A stretch of 64,000 bases of DNA from Nostoc parmelioides FACHB-3921 (lineage in GTDB: Bacteria > Cyanobacteriota > Cyanobacteriia > Cyanobacteriales > Nostocaceae), in NCBI RefSeq assembly GCF_014696625.1, contig NZ_JACJQL010000019.1, positions 1 through 64,000 of the forward strand, read 5' to 3'. The first letter of the stretch is position 1. Every line of letters starts with the position of its first letter. The position numbers and the translations under genes were made by a program. Positions 24,701 to 33,395 of the stretch are shown here, piece by piece. The notes under the pieces were generated by a model that did not search any database, was not told where the DNA came from, and saw nothing but the letters and a program-made list of their open reading frames with translations.

Positions 24701-26676
24701 GCGCCGTAGTTTATCGTTTCGATTCCCAAGGGAGTGGTGAATTTGTCGCCGAATCTTGGGGAAAAGGTTGGATTTCTCTCATAGAAACACAAAAAAATGC
24801 ACCCCATCTGACGGAAAATAAAGTGAAAGATCAAAGTTGTCTAGGCAAGCTGTTAGAATACACGCCACAAGCTACCCTAGACAAAAATTTTCTCTGCGTT
24901 TGCGACATTTATCAAGCTGGATTTGATTCTTGCTACATTGAATTTTTAGAGCGCTTGCAAGCAAAAGCGTATATTATTGTCCCCATTTTATCTGGTGATC
25001 AAGTTTGGGGATTATTAGCAACTTACCAAAACTCTGGCCCTCGTCAATGGAAAACTGGCGAAATTAATATCGTCATTCAAATCGGCAATCAGTTAGAAGT
25101 TGCTTTGCAGCAAGCACAACTGCTGACACAAACCCAAAGACAATCACAAGCCCTAGAAGCAGCTGCGATCGCCGCAGATGCAGCAAACCGAGCCAAAAGT
25201 GAATTCCTCGCCAACATGAGCCACGAATTGCGAACACCACTCAACGCAATTTTAGGCTTCACTCAAATTATGAGCCATGACAAAACACTGTCGAAAGATA
25301 ACCAACAGAACCTAGCGATTATTAACCGTGCAGGAGAACATTTACTAGACTTGATCAACGACATTCTAGAAATGTCAAAAATCGAAGCAGGTAGAACCAC
25401 CTTAAACATTAATAGCTTTGATTTAATTCACCTCTTGGATAACTTGCAAGAAATGATGCAAGGCCGAGCCACAGCTAAAGGTTTACACCTCAAATTTGAA
25501 TACGCCCCTAACATAGCCCAACATATCCAAGCTGACGAAAGTAAACTACGTCAAGTCTTACTCAATATCTTAGGTAATGCCATCAAGTTCACCGAAACGG
25601 GCAGTATCATCTTACGGGTAAAGATGGGGACTGGGGACTGGGGACTGGGGACTGAGGAAGATACCAAAACTCATCTCTCCATACCTAACACCCAATCCCC
25701 AATCACTAATCCCCAGTCCCTAATATTTGAAATACAAGATACTGGCATCGGCATCTGTGATGATGAAGTATGTGTATTGTTTGAAGCATTTGGACAAACG
25801 GAAGCCGGACGAAAATCCCAACAAGGTACAGGATTGGGTTTGGCTATTAGCCGCAAATACGTACAACTGATGGGGGGTGATATTAGCGTCAGTAGTGCTG
25901 TGGGGGTGGGGAGTACATTTAGTTTTCAGATACAAGTGGGCTTGGTTTCTGCCCATGAAATTCCCTATCAGCCCACTACACGCTCAGTCATTGGTTTAGC
26001 ACCACAACAACGAGAATGTCGCATCTTGGTAGTGGATGATGTAGCAGACAGTCGATTGTTATTGGTGAAACTCCTGTCATCTGTTGGTTTTATGGTGCAA
26101 GAAGCTGCCAATGGTCAAGAAGCTCTGGCTATATGGCAACAGTGGCATCCACAGTTAATCTTGATGGATATGCGGATGCCAATAATGGATGGTTACGAAG
26201 CCACCCACTTCATTCGTTCTGCTGAAACAGAGAATCACTCCAGCATCCCCAACCCCCACACGATTATCATTGCTTTGACTGCTCACGCTTTTGAAGAACA
26301 ACGTCAGGCAATGCTGCAAGTGGGCTGTGATGATTTAATTAACAAGCCGTTCTCCGAAAAAGAAATACTAGAAAAGCTTAATAAATACTTAGGAATCCAA
26401 TACCTTTATCAAGAAGACAGTTATCCAGCACTCAAGGCTAAGACAACAATATTTACACACGATAATTTGTTACCTTTGTTATCTACATTACCAAGAGATT
26501 GGCTAATAAATTTATATAATGCCGCCGCCCAATGTAGCGATGATTTGATTTTAAAGCTAACCGAAGAAATATCTTGCGAAAATACCGCTTTGAAAGAGTA
26601 TTTTGTAGATTTAGCCCATAATTTCCAGTTTGAAAAAATTATGGAGATAGTTGGTACTATCAAAGATATTTCGTAA
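21739..26676 (+). CDS. Hybrid histidine kinase with a cyanobacteriochrome-like GAF
   Basis: This 1645-residue sensor has a receiver (phospho-acceptor D58) at 1-135, then GAF (about 225-380), PAS (388-505), GAF (510-675), two PAS (685-920) and a third GAF (about 951-1130). HisKA has H1162 in EFLANMSHELRTP. HATPase is at about 1270-1415 and the C-terminal receiver has D1477 in LILMDMRMP. The third GAF resembles bilin-binding cyanobacteriochrome domains: CDIYQAGFDSCYIEFL has Cys1065 where the chromophore cysteine sits, though Tyr replaces the usual His after it. The HATPase contains an in-frame STRR1 insertion. A degenerate Hpt-like tail is possible. No transmembrane segment is seen. Confidence 0.9.
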   Translation: MLTDYQRTKILLIDNSLENWHCLSGFLAETKYLLKRVSTAKISIDSVIEFMPDLILIDSSIDKITGHSFCENLQSDKALQNISVLLLTYADQLSEYSSYFQIGVCDFISKPLRQEEVCLRMRNQLKISSKHKNQLEEYHDNLAVLNGLILVNNSVNQNITSNKKECCLQLSDLTNEEIINRTLNLNYLVSSNSKITITRNNTQDYQINTIKLYKHNLILTKLAKNQVLYQGNLKIAFAEITNIAAHNLGIERASIWLYDETFTKIQCADLFEYSRNQHSAGLSLSAKDYPTYFQALHQDEAIAADDAYTDPRTKEFAQSYLTPLNITAMLDTPIRLAGETVGVLCLEAVKLPHHWTPEDQNFARSLTNLVSLALEARERQRAEAAHRISEQKLASAFRASPDPIALCTYPETRYIEVNDSFCRLFGYSRSQVIGNTDKELNIWVNLEECHFLSQILEKAKAIRNHEVDFRTSNGEIKTTLFSAEMIEIDGQKYILGTAKDITERKQAEAESRLLLLTTQAIARAVDVKSALTLVLRVICQTIGWDFGEAWTPNRESHVLEHSLVCYCEEASLEEFCHQSQNMTIAPGDGLPGRVWQTKQSEWIEDVSQVKQGQFLRSPQAAKVGLKAGFGIPIIAGKEVLAVLIFFKRSSIPIDKRLLMLLGAVATQLGSLIERKLIESAHRKSEERLQLALEASDLGLWDWNIATGKIYRDWQWQKMLGYAQEDIEDDERVIEQLLHPEDLAAVTSAITTHLQGVTPVYEMEFRMRCAAGGWKWVQSRGQIVERNEQGQPLRMTGTTKDITERKILEKELELREARLNAFFSGAPVGMSIFDNQLRFVQINELIADIHGKSAQEHIGKTLEEIAPQIAPLVTPFCQQVLLTGQPILNVELSLPAVNQPDSLRHFLVSYFPIPGEGNQLSGVGKVIVETSDVYDELRLRKRAEEALKESVERERAIAQVIQRMRQTLDLDTIFAATTEELRQVLNCDRAVVYRFDSQGSGEFVAESWGKGWISLIETQKNAPHLTENKVKDQSCLGKLLEYTPQATLDKNFLCVCDIYQAGFDSCYIEFLERLQAKAYIIVPILSGDQVWGLLATYQNSGPRQWKTGEINIVIQIGNQLEVALQQAQLLTQTQRQSQALEAAAIAADAANRAKSEFLANMSHELRTPLNAILGFTQIMSHDKTLSKDNQQNLAIINRAGEHLLDLINDILEMSKIEAGRTTLNINSFDLIHLLDNLQEMMQGRATAKGLHLKFEYAPNIAQHIQADESKLRQVLLNILGNAIKFTETGSIILRVKMGTGDWGLGTEEDTKTHLSIPNTQSPITNPQSLIFEIQDTGIGICDDEVCVLFEAFGQTEAGRKSQQGTGLGLAISRKYVQLMGGDISVSSAVGVGSTFSFQIQVGLVSAHEIPYQPTTRSVIGLAPQQRECRILVVDDVADSRLLLVKLLSSVGFMVQEAANGQEALAIWQQWHPQLILMDMRMPIMDGYEATHFIRSAETENHSSIPNPHTIIIALTAHAFEEQRQAMLQVGCDDLINKPFSEKEILEKLNKYLGIQYLYQEDSYPALKAKTTIFTHDNLLPLLSTLPRDWLINLYNAAAQCSDDLILKLTEEISCENTALKEYFVDLAHNFQFEKIMEIVGTIKDIS
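25626..25720. repeat. STRR1 heptamer inverted array inside kinase CDS
   Basis: Four perfect GGGGACT units (25626-25653) are followed, after about 37 bp, by CCCCAAT/CCCCAGT-type units in the opposite sense (25691-25720). Both are in frame within the HATPase domain and add about 30 residues (peptide elements GDWGLG and TNPQS). Confidence 0.9.
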
Positions 26677-26683
26677 TCCTATC

Positions 26684-26719
26684 CTTACACCCAGTCTTAA
26701 CAAACAACCTGGGTGTAAG
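26684..26719. terminator. Hairpin between convergent kinase and HAD genes
   Basis: CTTACACCCAG (26684-26694) and CTGGGTGTAAG (26709-26719) are perfect 11-bp arms around a 14-nt loop. The two flanking genes both end here. A U-run is weak, so efficiency is uncertain. Confidence 0.65.
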
Positions 26720-26742
26720 TCCTCATTGAATCAGTATAACCA

Positions 26743-27420
26743 TCACGTACTACGAATTAAATCTGGCTCAATTAATGAGTTGAGTAACGTCCATAAATGT
26801 AAATCTGTAAAATCAGGAATCGCCATAAATGAGCCAACTTCCAGCAAAACATTAGGGTCGTGAGTAGAAGCAATCCCAATAGTACGAATACCTGCACCAA
26901 CTGCTGCGCGAATCCCAGAGGGGGAATCTTCCAAAGCGATCGCCTTTTCTGCTGGAATCCCCAACTTACTCAAAGCAACTTGATAAGGTGCGGGATCTGG
27001 TTTACCCGCTACGCAATCATCAGCCAAGACAATTTGATGAAAACTATCTGTTATTCCCAATACCTCCAACATAAACTCTGCGTTTAATCTCGGAGCATTC
27101 GTGACTAAAGCACGTTTTAACTGATGTACTTCTGTCCAAGCTATGAGTTCAGCAAATCCGTTTAATGGTTGAAGATGGGAGGCTAGTTCCCGAAACAAGG
27201 CTTCTTTTTCATCGGCAAATTCTCTACCTGCGGCTGATGATAATTCTGGCAGTATGTCCTTAACAATTTCTGGGTTTAAACGTCCACTAATTCGAGATTT
27301 ATAAAATTTTTCATCAATTTCTATGTTGTATTTGCACAACATTTGTTGCCAAGCTTGGTAATGTATAGGATCAGTATTGACGATAGTACCGTCTAAATCA
27401 AAGAGAATCGCAGTTAGCAT
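26743..27420 (-). CDS. HAD phosphatase, beta-phosphoglucomutase-like
   Basis: This 225-residue HAD hydrolase has all four motifs: FDLDGTIVNTD (nucleophile and acid), VTNAP (motif II), GKPDPAPYQ (lysine) and ALEDSPSGIRAA (acidic pair). The helical cap (residues 15-85) puts it in subfamily I with beta-phosphoglucomutase and phosphosugar phosphatases. The substrate is not determined. The neighbour nagB is divergent and separated by 135 bp, so a sugar-phosphate role is plausible but not shown. Confidence 0.85.
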   Translation of the reverse strand: MLTAILFDLDGTIVNTDPIHYQAWQQMLCKYNIEIDEKFYKSRISGRLNPEIVKDILPELSSAAGREFADEKEALFRELASHLQPLNGFAELIAWTEVHQLKRALVTNAPRLNAEFMLEVLGITDSFHQIVLADDCVAGKPDPAPYQVALSKLGIPAEKAIALEDSPSGIRAAVGAGIRTIGIASTHDPNVLLEVGSFMAIPDFTDLHLWTLLNSLIEPDLIRST

Positions 27421-27555
27421 GATGTTTGGATGTAATGTAAATAATTATTAACTTAATTTAGATAGTCTACATTGTTTTGTGTTCCTAGGTCATCTCGGAC
27501 TGCCATGAAGCTTAAAGGTTAGATTAAAGGTATTACCCAGTCCTCAGTTCTCAAT

Positions 27556-28332
27556 ATGGTAGCCGCTACAAACTTTTTTCGTGTTGATCATCTGTCAGTC
27601 CAAATTTACGAATCTGAAGCCGACATGGCCCAGGATGTGGCAGCGATTGTACGCAAGTATCTACAATCTTTACTAGAAGAAAAAAAGACTGCTGCTGTGT
27701 TGTTAGCAACAGGAAATTCTCAACTCAAATTCTTGGATGCGTTGATAGCTTTGGGTGGTGTAGATTGGTCAAGAATTACCTTATTTCATTTGGATGAATA
27801 TTTGGGAATTACGGCTGATCATCCGGCAAGTTTTCGCCGTTATCTGCGGGAACGTGTAGAAAAGCGAGTTGTTCCCCAACAATTTCACTATATTGAGGGT
27901 GATACATTAGAACCCTTGGCAGAATGCGATCGCTATACTAAATTACTGCAAGCACAACCAATAGACTTGTGTTGTCTTGGCATTGGTGAAAATGGACACT
28001 TAGCTTTTAATGATCCATCTGTAGCGAATTTCCAAGACCCTTACAGCGTCAAGCTGGTGAAACTAGATCCGGTAAACCGTCAACAGCAGGTTAATACAGG
28101 ACAATTTCCTCACCTTGATAGTGTTCCTCAGTACGCTTTTACTGTCACCTTGCCATTGATCTGTTCAGCTAAAAAAATATTCTGTCTAGCACCAGAACAA
28201 CGTAAAGCACAGATTGTCAAACAAATGCTACAAGGGTCAATTAGTAAGACTTGCCCAGCTTCTGTATTACGCCAACAAGCACAAGCAACTTTATTTTTGG
28301 ATATCAATTCAGCTAACTTATTAGCCGCTTAA
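27556..28332 (+). CDS. nagB: Glucosamine-6-phosphate deaminase
   Basis: This 258-residue enzyme converts glucosamine 6-phosphate to fructose 6-phosphate and ammonia. VLLATGNSQLKFLDAL, the catalytic LDEYLGI, CLGIGENGHLAFNDPS and KAQIVKQMLQGSISKTCPAS match the NagB family, and the length is normal. The allosteric C-terminal extension of E. coli NagB is absent. nagA is not adjacent. The ATG follows directly on a leader with no strong ribosome site. Confidence 0.9.
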   Translation: MVAATNFFRVDHLSVQIYESEADMAQDVAAIVRKYLQSLLEEKKTAAVLLATGNSQLKFLDALIALGGVDWSRITLFHLDEYLGITADHPASFRRYLRERVEKRVVPQQFHYIEGDTLEPLAECDRYTKLLQAQPIDLCCLGIGENGHLAFNDPSVANFQDPYSVKLVKLDPVNRQQQVNTGQFPHLDSVPQYAFTVTLPLICSAKKIFCLAPEQRKAQIVKQMLQGSISKTCPASVLRQQAQATLFLDINSANLLAA

Positions 28333-28784
28333 CTTTTCACGTTGCGTTTGATCTAATTTTTCCAGTATTCATGTCCAGAGTTTTACACCAGTTGGTGGTT
28401 AAAACCTTGGGCATTTAAATATCGATTGATTTTCATTCTAAGTATAAAGACATAGATACATGAGTATATTAATTAACATACAGAATATAACTGTAGTCAA
28501 AGATATTATGACATCAAGCTAATATGAAACCCTGGCAAGAAAAGGTTTTTAAGTCTGTCAACAGTCAACAGTCAACAGCTATATATAAAAATCTGATTAT
28601 GTATTCGCCTAATTCTTCACAGTAATTATCTGGACTAAATAGGTTTTAAGTTTTTAATAACTTCATTATGGCAATTGATTTATAAAGAATTGGTATAGCT
28701 TATATCCGACATTTTTAATACAACCACTCTTTATATTACTATAACATTGATAATTTTCCGAAAAATCAGGTTAATTTAACAACC
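28333..28784. other. 452-bp intergenic region with an STRR3 array
   Basis: AT-rich, with no coding similarity. The only recognisable element is the TCAACAG heptamer array at 28556-28579 (three units), about 200 bp before the next gene. Confidence 0.6.
28556..28579. repeat. STRR3 (TCAACAG) array
   Basis: Three perfect 7-bp units TCAACAG in tandem, the same family as arrays at 40690-40713 and 56938-56970. Confidence 0.85.
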
Positions 28785-30359
28785 ATGCTACAGCATATAA
28801 GTCTTAAAAAATTAAGCCATATCATGATGTTTTTATCTTTGATATGGGGAATTTATATTTTAAGTTTTGTTGTCATAAATTTCAGTGATTATAGTGGCGA
28901 TCAAATCAACGATGCCTACAGAATTATGGCAGCATGGGATGGCAAGTGGCCTACATTAGGTTCAGGCCCTACTGCTTGGTCAGGGCTGGTCGGCGAATTT
29001 TATCTGCCACCTTTATATTACTATTTAGTATTTCCTTTCACCGCTTTGACTGCTGATTTATCTGCTCAAGCAATGCCGAATGCGCTCCTTACTTTCTTTT
29101 CCATTCCTTTAATTATTTTAACAACTTATAAGCTGCTGGAAAATGTTGAGCATGATAAAAGGTTATTTTTATCAGCATTAGCAGGATTTTGGTATATCTG
29201 TCTATTTCAGAATATTGTCATGAGTACAGGCAATAGTATTGCTGGGAATCCCGTATCAATTACATTTTTCCTGCTTTGTTTTGTATTGCTATACACTTAT
29301 CAAATGGAAGGCAAATTATCTTCAAAAATAGAGATATTGTCTTGGATAGCTTATGGTGTTGTACTAGCAATAATATCAAATTTACACTTTTCTACTCTCT
29401 ATGTAATGCCAGTAGTTTTTATTATTACGATTATTTTTTATCTTTCTATAAATTTCCGCCAAAAGAGAAGATGGATGTTATCTGGTGTAGCTGCTTTATC
29501 TGCTATCATTGCTATGACACCGTATTGGGTAGGTGAAATTGGCAGAAACTGGATAAACACCGCCAGAATTATTGCTGTAGCGACAAAATCTAGTGGTAGT
29601 GAAGAATATGGCACTTCACTATTATCAAGATTCAAGGCTATATTCAACGGTTATTTTGGACTAGGTCAAGAAGTTTATTTTGCTGGTGAATCTTGGAAAA
29701 GTGGCTTAATTTCTCTCATCTTTCTCTCTTTGATATTAGGATTAGGCATTATTAAATTTCGAGGCAACCGTATACTATTAAATTTATTATTCTTAATCTG
29801 GCTGGTATTCCTTGCTGCTTATTCATCCACGGATATGGAAAAGACTTATAACCCTACATTTTATAAATTGTTAATTTATCTGGCTCCTATATTTTTTACA
29901 GTTTGTAGTTTAGCTTATCTAAACTTTCCCAAGAATATTAATAGTTTTATATCAGTCTTTATCATTGCCTGTATTACTATTTCTATAATCATTAATTTAA
30001 ACTTACATTTTAATTATATTAGCAGTAGATCAGGGATTCCCAGGATTATTAGTACCCGTGATGTAGCAGATAGCCTGAGAAATTTACCAGAAAAATCTAC
30101 TCTTTGTCACCCTAATGGTAATTATCGAAATCTGAGAAATTATGAGTATATTGACCGTTATATTACTAAACGGGAACTGAGTTTTATAGCTGAATGTCAA
30201 ACAGGTTTTTACATTATTCATGCAAAATATAAATCATTGGGAAACTATAAACTTAAAAAAAATGATAACTTTCCCCAAGGATTAGCGAAATATCAGGAAA
30301 AATCTCAAATCATTGTCGAAACTCCCTTATATTATGTTTATCGGCTATCGGATAGTTAA
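28785..30359 (+). CDS. Multi-pass GT-C-type glycosyltransferase
   Basis: This 524-residue membrane protein has about 10-11 hydrophobic helices. The first periplasmic loop holds an acidic motif (DYSGDQINDAYR), then GPTAWSGLVGEFYLPPLYYYLVFPF, as in GT39/ArnT-like enzymes that use polyprenyl-phosphate sugars. The C-terminal 110 residues are soluble. It is not near other polysaccharide genes. The donor and acceptor are unknown. It overlaps the 3' end of the convergent gene by 15 bp. Confidence 0.75.
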   Translation: MLQHISLKKLSHIMMFLSLIWGIYILSFVVINFSDYSGDQINDAYRIMAAWDGKWPTLGSGPTAWSGLVGEFYLPPLYYYLVFPFTALTADLSAQAMPNALLTFFSIPLIILTTYKLLENVEHDKRLFLSALAGFWYICLFQNIVMSTGNSIAGNPVSITFFLLCFVLLYTYQMEGKLSSKIEILSWIAYGVVLAIISNLHFSTLYVMPVVFIITIIFYLSINFRQKRRWMLSGVAALSAIIAMTPYWVGEIGRNWINTARIIAVATKSSGSEEYGTSLLSRFKAIFNGYFGLGQEVYFAGESWKSGLISLIFLSLILGLGIIKFRGNRILLNLLFLIWLVFLAAYSSTDMEKTYNPTFYKLLIYLAPIFFTVCSLAYLNFPKNINSFISVFIIACITISIIINLNLHFNYISSRSGIPRIISTRDVADSLRNLPEKSTLCHPNGNYRNLRNYEYIDRYITKRELSFIAECQTGFYIIHAKYKSLGNYKLKKNDNFPQGLAKYQEKSQIIVETPLYYVYRLSDS

Positions 30360-30791
30360 ATTTTCTGAATAATTATTGTTTCTTGATGGTGCCTTCATCC
30401 ATTGAAAAGCTACAAGATTCAAGCATAATCCAATGAAGAATAACAGCACCATTAAGGTGATTTGATACCAAATAATTTGTGGTAGTAGCAAATCTAATAC
30501 TAAATGAATGAAATTTAAACCGCTATAAATTATAGTCAATCCAAAATGTACTAATCTATAGCGTTTGTTATCAATGAATATGGTACCAACGATTGCCAAC
30601 ATCGGCAGCACAAAAAAGCCCAACATCAACCACATAATTCCTGATATCTCATTGATGTTTGTGGCTTTTTGCGATTCAATTACACTCAAACCATGAAAAA
30701 GTGGCATTAAACCCAGTTGAGTATGAAATAAAGTTCCTAAAAGGAACACTATCCACAAAATGGCAATTTTCGTCGGATAATTTGTTGGCAT
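30345..30791 (-). CDS. Small four-helix membrane protein, unknown
   Basis: This 148-residue protein contains about four transmembrane helices: IAILWIVFLLGTLFHTQLGL, IMWLMLGFFVLPMLAIVGTI, FGLTIIYSGLNFIHLVLDLL and IWYQITLMVLLFFIGLCLN. I recognise no catalytic motif. Its stop lies inside the last codons of the convergent glycosyltransferase gene. It is likely a conserved hypothetical membrane protein. Confidence 0.65.
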   Translation of the reverse strand: MPTNYPTKIAILWIVFLLGTLFHTQLGLMPLFHGLSVIESQKATNINEISGIMWLMLGFFVLPMLAIVGTIFIDNKRYRLVHFGLTIIYSGLNFIHLVLDLLLPQIIWYQITLMVLLFFIGLCLNLVAFQWMKAPSRNNNYSENLTIR

Positions 30792-30981
30792 ATTATCTAC
30801 CTAACTCCTTTCCCTAGAAACTTGTTCTATCAAGATTTACTTCTTAGTATACTGAGCAGGATTAAATGAGGATTCCTACATAGTTGTGAATTATCAAAGG
30901 GTTTAGGTATAGTCATTTAGGGGGATGTCAACAATTCAAGTTGTCATCTAGCTTGGGAAAGTCCAATGATTTAGATTGAGC

Positions 30982-31191
30982 ATGACTTATCCCACAGCTA
31001 TTTCGATTCCTGAACCACAAATTCCCAACCCTGAACCAAACCCGTTACCTGGTTCTGAACCTACACCAGAGCCAAGGATTCCCCAACCAATACCGGAGCC
31101 TGTACCGGCTCCTATTCCCCAAACAGTTCCAGGGACTATTCCCCAAACTGTACCAGAACCTATTCCCCAAACCATACCGGGGCCTGTATAA
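30982..31191 (+). CDS. Short proline-rich repeat protein
   Basis: This 69-residue frame ends 21 bp before the ychF start. After MTYPTAISIPEPQIPNPEP it is almost wholly P-x-P repeats: PEPIPQTIPGP-like units recur three times, separated by 24-27 bp. It has no hydrophobic segment. The DNA is itself repetitive (CCCCAAAC), so the frame could be a by-product of a repeat array. Coding status is uncertain; the ATG at 30982 has GATTGAGC upstream. Confidence 0.45.
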   Translation: MTYPTAISIPEPQIPNPEPNPLPGSEPTPEPRIPQPIPEPVPAPIPQTVPGTIPQTVPEPIPQTIPGPV

Positions 31192-31212
31192 ACTCAAAAT
31201 CCCACATCTAAA

Positions 31213-32304
31213 ATGCTAAGAGCCGGAATTGTCGGACTTCCCAACGTTGGAAAATCTACTTTATTTAATGCTGTAGTCGCTAATGCCAAGGCAGAAGCGG
31301 CTAACTTTCCATTCTGCACAATTGAACCGAATGTCGGTGTAGTTGCAGTCCCAGATGAGCGGCTAAATGTGCTTTCACAAATTTCCGGTTCGGCACAAAT
31401 TATTCCCGCACGAGTTGAGTTTGTGGATATTGCCGGCTTAGTGAAAGGCGCAAGCCAAGGTGAAGGATTAGGTAATCAATTTTTATCTCATATCCGAGAA
31501 GTTGATGCGATCGTTCATGTGGTACGTTGTTTTGAGAATGATGATATCATCCACGTTGCTGGTTCCGTTGACCCAGCCAGAGATATTGAAATCATTAGTA
31601 TCGAATTGGGTTTATCAGATTTAGCCCAGATTGAACGCCGGATTGAACGCACACGTAAGCAAGCGCGCACCAGCAAAGATGCACAATTTGAGGTAACAGT
31701 TTTAGAAAAGTTAGCGGCTGCCTTAAATGAAGGTAAATCAGTGCGGCAAATAAGTTTAACTGAAGAAGAAGCGGAAATTATTAAGGGACTGGGACTGTTG
31801 ACAAATAAGCCGATTATTTACGCGGCTAATGTTTCTGAAGAAGAATTAGCAACTGGGAATGAATTTGTGGAAAGAGTCCGCCAAGTTGCAGCCCAGGAAA
31901 ATGCTCAAGTTGTGGTTGTTTCCGCTCAAGTAGAAGCAGAACTGGTGGAATTACCGGAAGAAGACAAGGCTGATTTTTTAGAATCTTTAGGGGTAAAAGA
32001 AGGCGGATTAAAATCTTTGATTCGTGCCACTTATGCTCTATTGGGACTACGGACTTATTTCACCAGTGGGCCAAAAGAAACCCGTGCTTGGACAATTAAT
32101 GCAGGAATGTCAGCACCCCAAGCCGCAGGTGTAATTCACTCTGATTTTGAGCGAGGATTTATTCGTGCGGAAACCGTTGCATACAATGATTTAGTCGCAA
32201 ATGGTTCTCTGAGCGCTGCGAAAGAAAAAGGGTTAGTTCGTAGCGAAGGTAAAGAATATATTGTGCAGGAAGGCGATGTGATGTTATTCCGATTTAACGT
32301 CTAA
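31213..32304 (+). CDS. ychF: Redox-regulated ATPase YchF (Obg-like)
   Basis: This 363-residue P-loop protein binds ATP preferentially and associates with ribosomes. The P-loop is GLPNVGKSTLFNAV, followed by NFPFCTIEPNVGVVAVPDERL (switch I region), FVDIAGLVKGASQGEGLGNQFL (G3) and the NKPIIYAANVSEEELA region, where the altered NKxD is typical of YchF. The C-terminal TGS domain includes TYFTSGPKETRAWTI and VQEGDVMLFRFNV. Length and all motifs are normal. Confidence 0.97.
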   Translation: MLRAGIVGLPNVGKSTLFNAVVANAKAEAANFPFCTIEPNVGVVAVPDERLNVLSQISGSAQIIPARVEFVDIAGLVKGASQGEGLGNQFLSHIREVDAIVHVVRCFENDDIIHVAGSVDPARDIEIISIELGLSDLAQIERRIERTRKQARTSKDAQFEVTVLEKLAAALNEGKSVRQISLTEEEAEIIKGLGLLTNKPIIYAANVSEEELATGNEFVERVRQVAAQENAQVVVVSAQVEAELVELPEEDKADFLESLGVKEGGLKSLIRATYALLGLRTYFTSGPKETRAWTINAGMSAPQAAGVIHSDFERGFIRAETVAYNDLVANGSLSAAKEKGLVRSEGKEYIVQEGDVMLFRFNV

Positions 32305-32310
32305 TTATCA

Positions 32311-32330
32311 AGACGCGATTCGTCGCGTCT
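32311..32330. terminator. UUCG-capped palindromic hairpin after ychF
   Basis: AGACGCGA and TCGCGTCT form a perfect 8-bp stem capped by TTCG, one of the most stable tetraloops. It starts 6 bp after the ychF stop and abuts the convergent gene's stop. The sequence resembles an interspersed palindrome common in Nostoc genomes. Confidence 0.7.
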
Positions 32331-33251
32331 CTACAAAACGTTATCACCCAAACTATAAACGTAAGCACCAAAGTTCTCATCATCTGTACCCACGATTAAG
32401 CCACCATCTGCACCAGGAATAAGTTCTATCCCTTCAATTTTATGGTGATTAAAGCGGTAGAGGGGGATTAATTGGGGACTTTGCCGCCAAATAACTTGCC
32501 CAGAACTATTGTTTAAGGTTAAGTAACCAGCAGCGTAAATAGCTGATTGAAAAGGGCCATTATCTCCTGCATCACTGGCGGCAGAAATATACACAATTCC
32601 ACCTGAGTCTATTTTTATATCGGAAATATGCCGCACATTTCCAGTGGGAAATGGCACTTTTATCTTGGCAGAATTGGTAGATATAATTTGATATTTATTT
32701 AAATCTAAGACCCCCCAATATACAGTAGATGGTTGTTCTCCTTCTCCTCTGTGCGCCCACATAGCAACTAACTTACCTTCTATATTTTGTAGGGCAAATC
32801 CTTCAAAATTACTACCTGTAGGTATTGCAGGTAATTCAAATTCTTTCAATACAGATATAGTTTTTTTACTAGAATCTAATTTAAATTTGTAAGCTTTGCC
32901 ACTGCTGCTTAAAGCAATAAAATTATTTTTCGTGTTGGGAATAGAAGTTAAAGCTTCTAAATCAATAGGTAATTGAGTATTACTTTGCCAACTTACACTC
33001 AAATATTCCGGTTGATTTTTACCCTTAATTGTGATGATTCCTAAACGTTCTTGGTCGGCTTGTTTATTGTCGTGGACGACGAGAAAATCTAGGGACGATT
33101 TTTGTTGACTAATCAGCGCCATCCCACTGATACCAAAAAGAATACTACCGCGAACAGGTCGCCAACTTTGCGCCAAAACCTGTTGAGATATGAGTAAGCA
33201 TAACCCCAAAATCAATATTTTGATAAATAACTTTGATCTTATATATTTCAT
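32331..33251 (-). CDS. Exported beta-propeller-like protein
   Basis: This 306-residue protein begins with a Sec signal peptide (FIKILILGLCLLISQQVLAQS, cut after about 28). The mature part has repeated strand-rich blocks with GIVYISAASDAGD, HHKIEGIELIPGADGGLIVG and TDDENFGAYVYSL. This is reminiscent of esterase-like/phytase-type propeller proteins. Function is unknown and it should reside in the periplasm or beyond. The gene is convergent with ychF and separated by only the hairpin. Confidence 0.7.
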   Translation of the reverse strand: MKYIRSKLFIKILILGLCLLISQQVLAQSWRPVRGSILFGISGMALISQQKSSLDFLVVHDNKQADQERLGIITIKGKNQPEYLSVSWQSNTQLPIDLEALTSIPNTKNNFIALSSSGKAYKFKLDSSKKTISVLKEFELPAIPTGSNFEGFALQNIEGKLVAMWAHRGEGEQPSTVYWGVLDLNKYQIISTNSAKIKVPFPTGNVRHISDIKIDSGGIVYISAASDAGDNGPFQSAIYAAGYLTLNNSSGQVIWRQSPQLIPLYRFNHHKIEGIELIPGADGGLIVGTDDENFGAYVYSLGDNVL

Positions 33252-33395
33252 CGATAGTACTTTTGTGTGGAGAGAGAGCGCAGGTCATCTCATAATCTGT
33301 GCAAATTAAAACAGATACATTTGCTAAACCGCAACAGTACTATTTGGGGTAAGATAGTTTCGTAAGACTATTGAGAATTTTTTCTATTAGATTAT

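Noticed and set aside
28556..28579. CRISPR-like repeat arrays (also 40690, 56938, 18425)
   Set aside because: Units are 7 bp and directly adjacent with no spacers; they are STRR repeats, and no cas gene is in the window.
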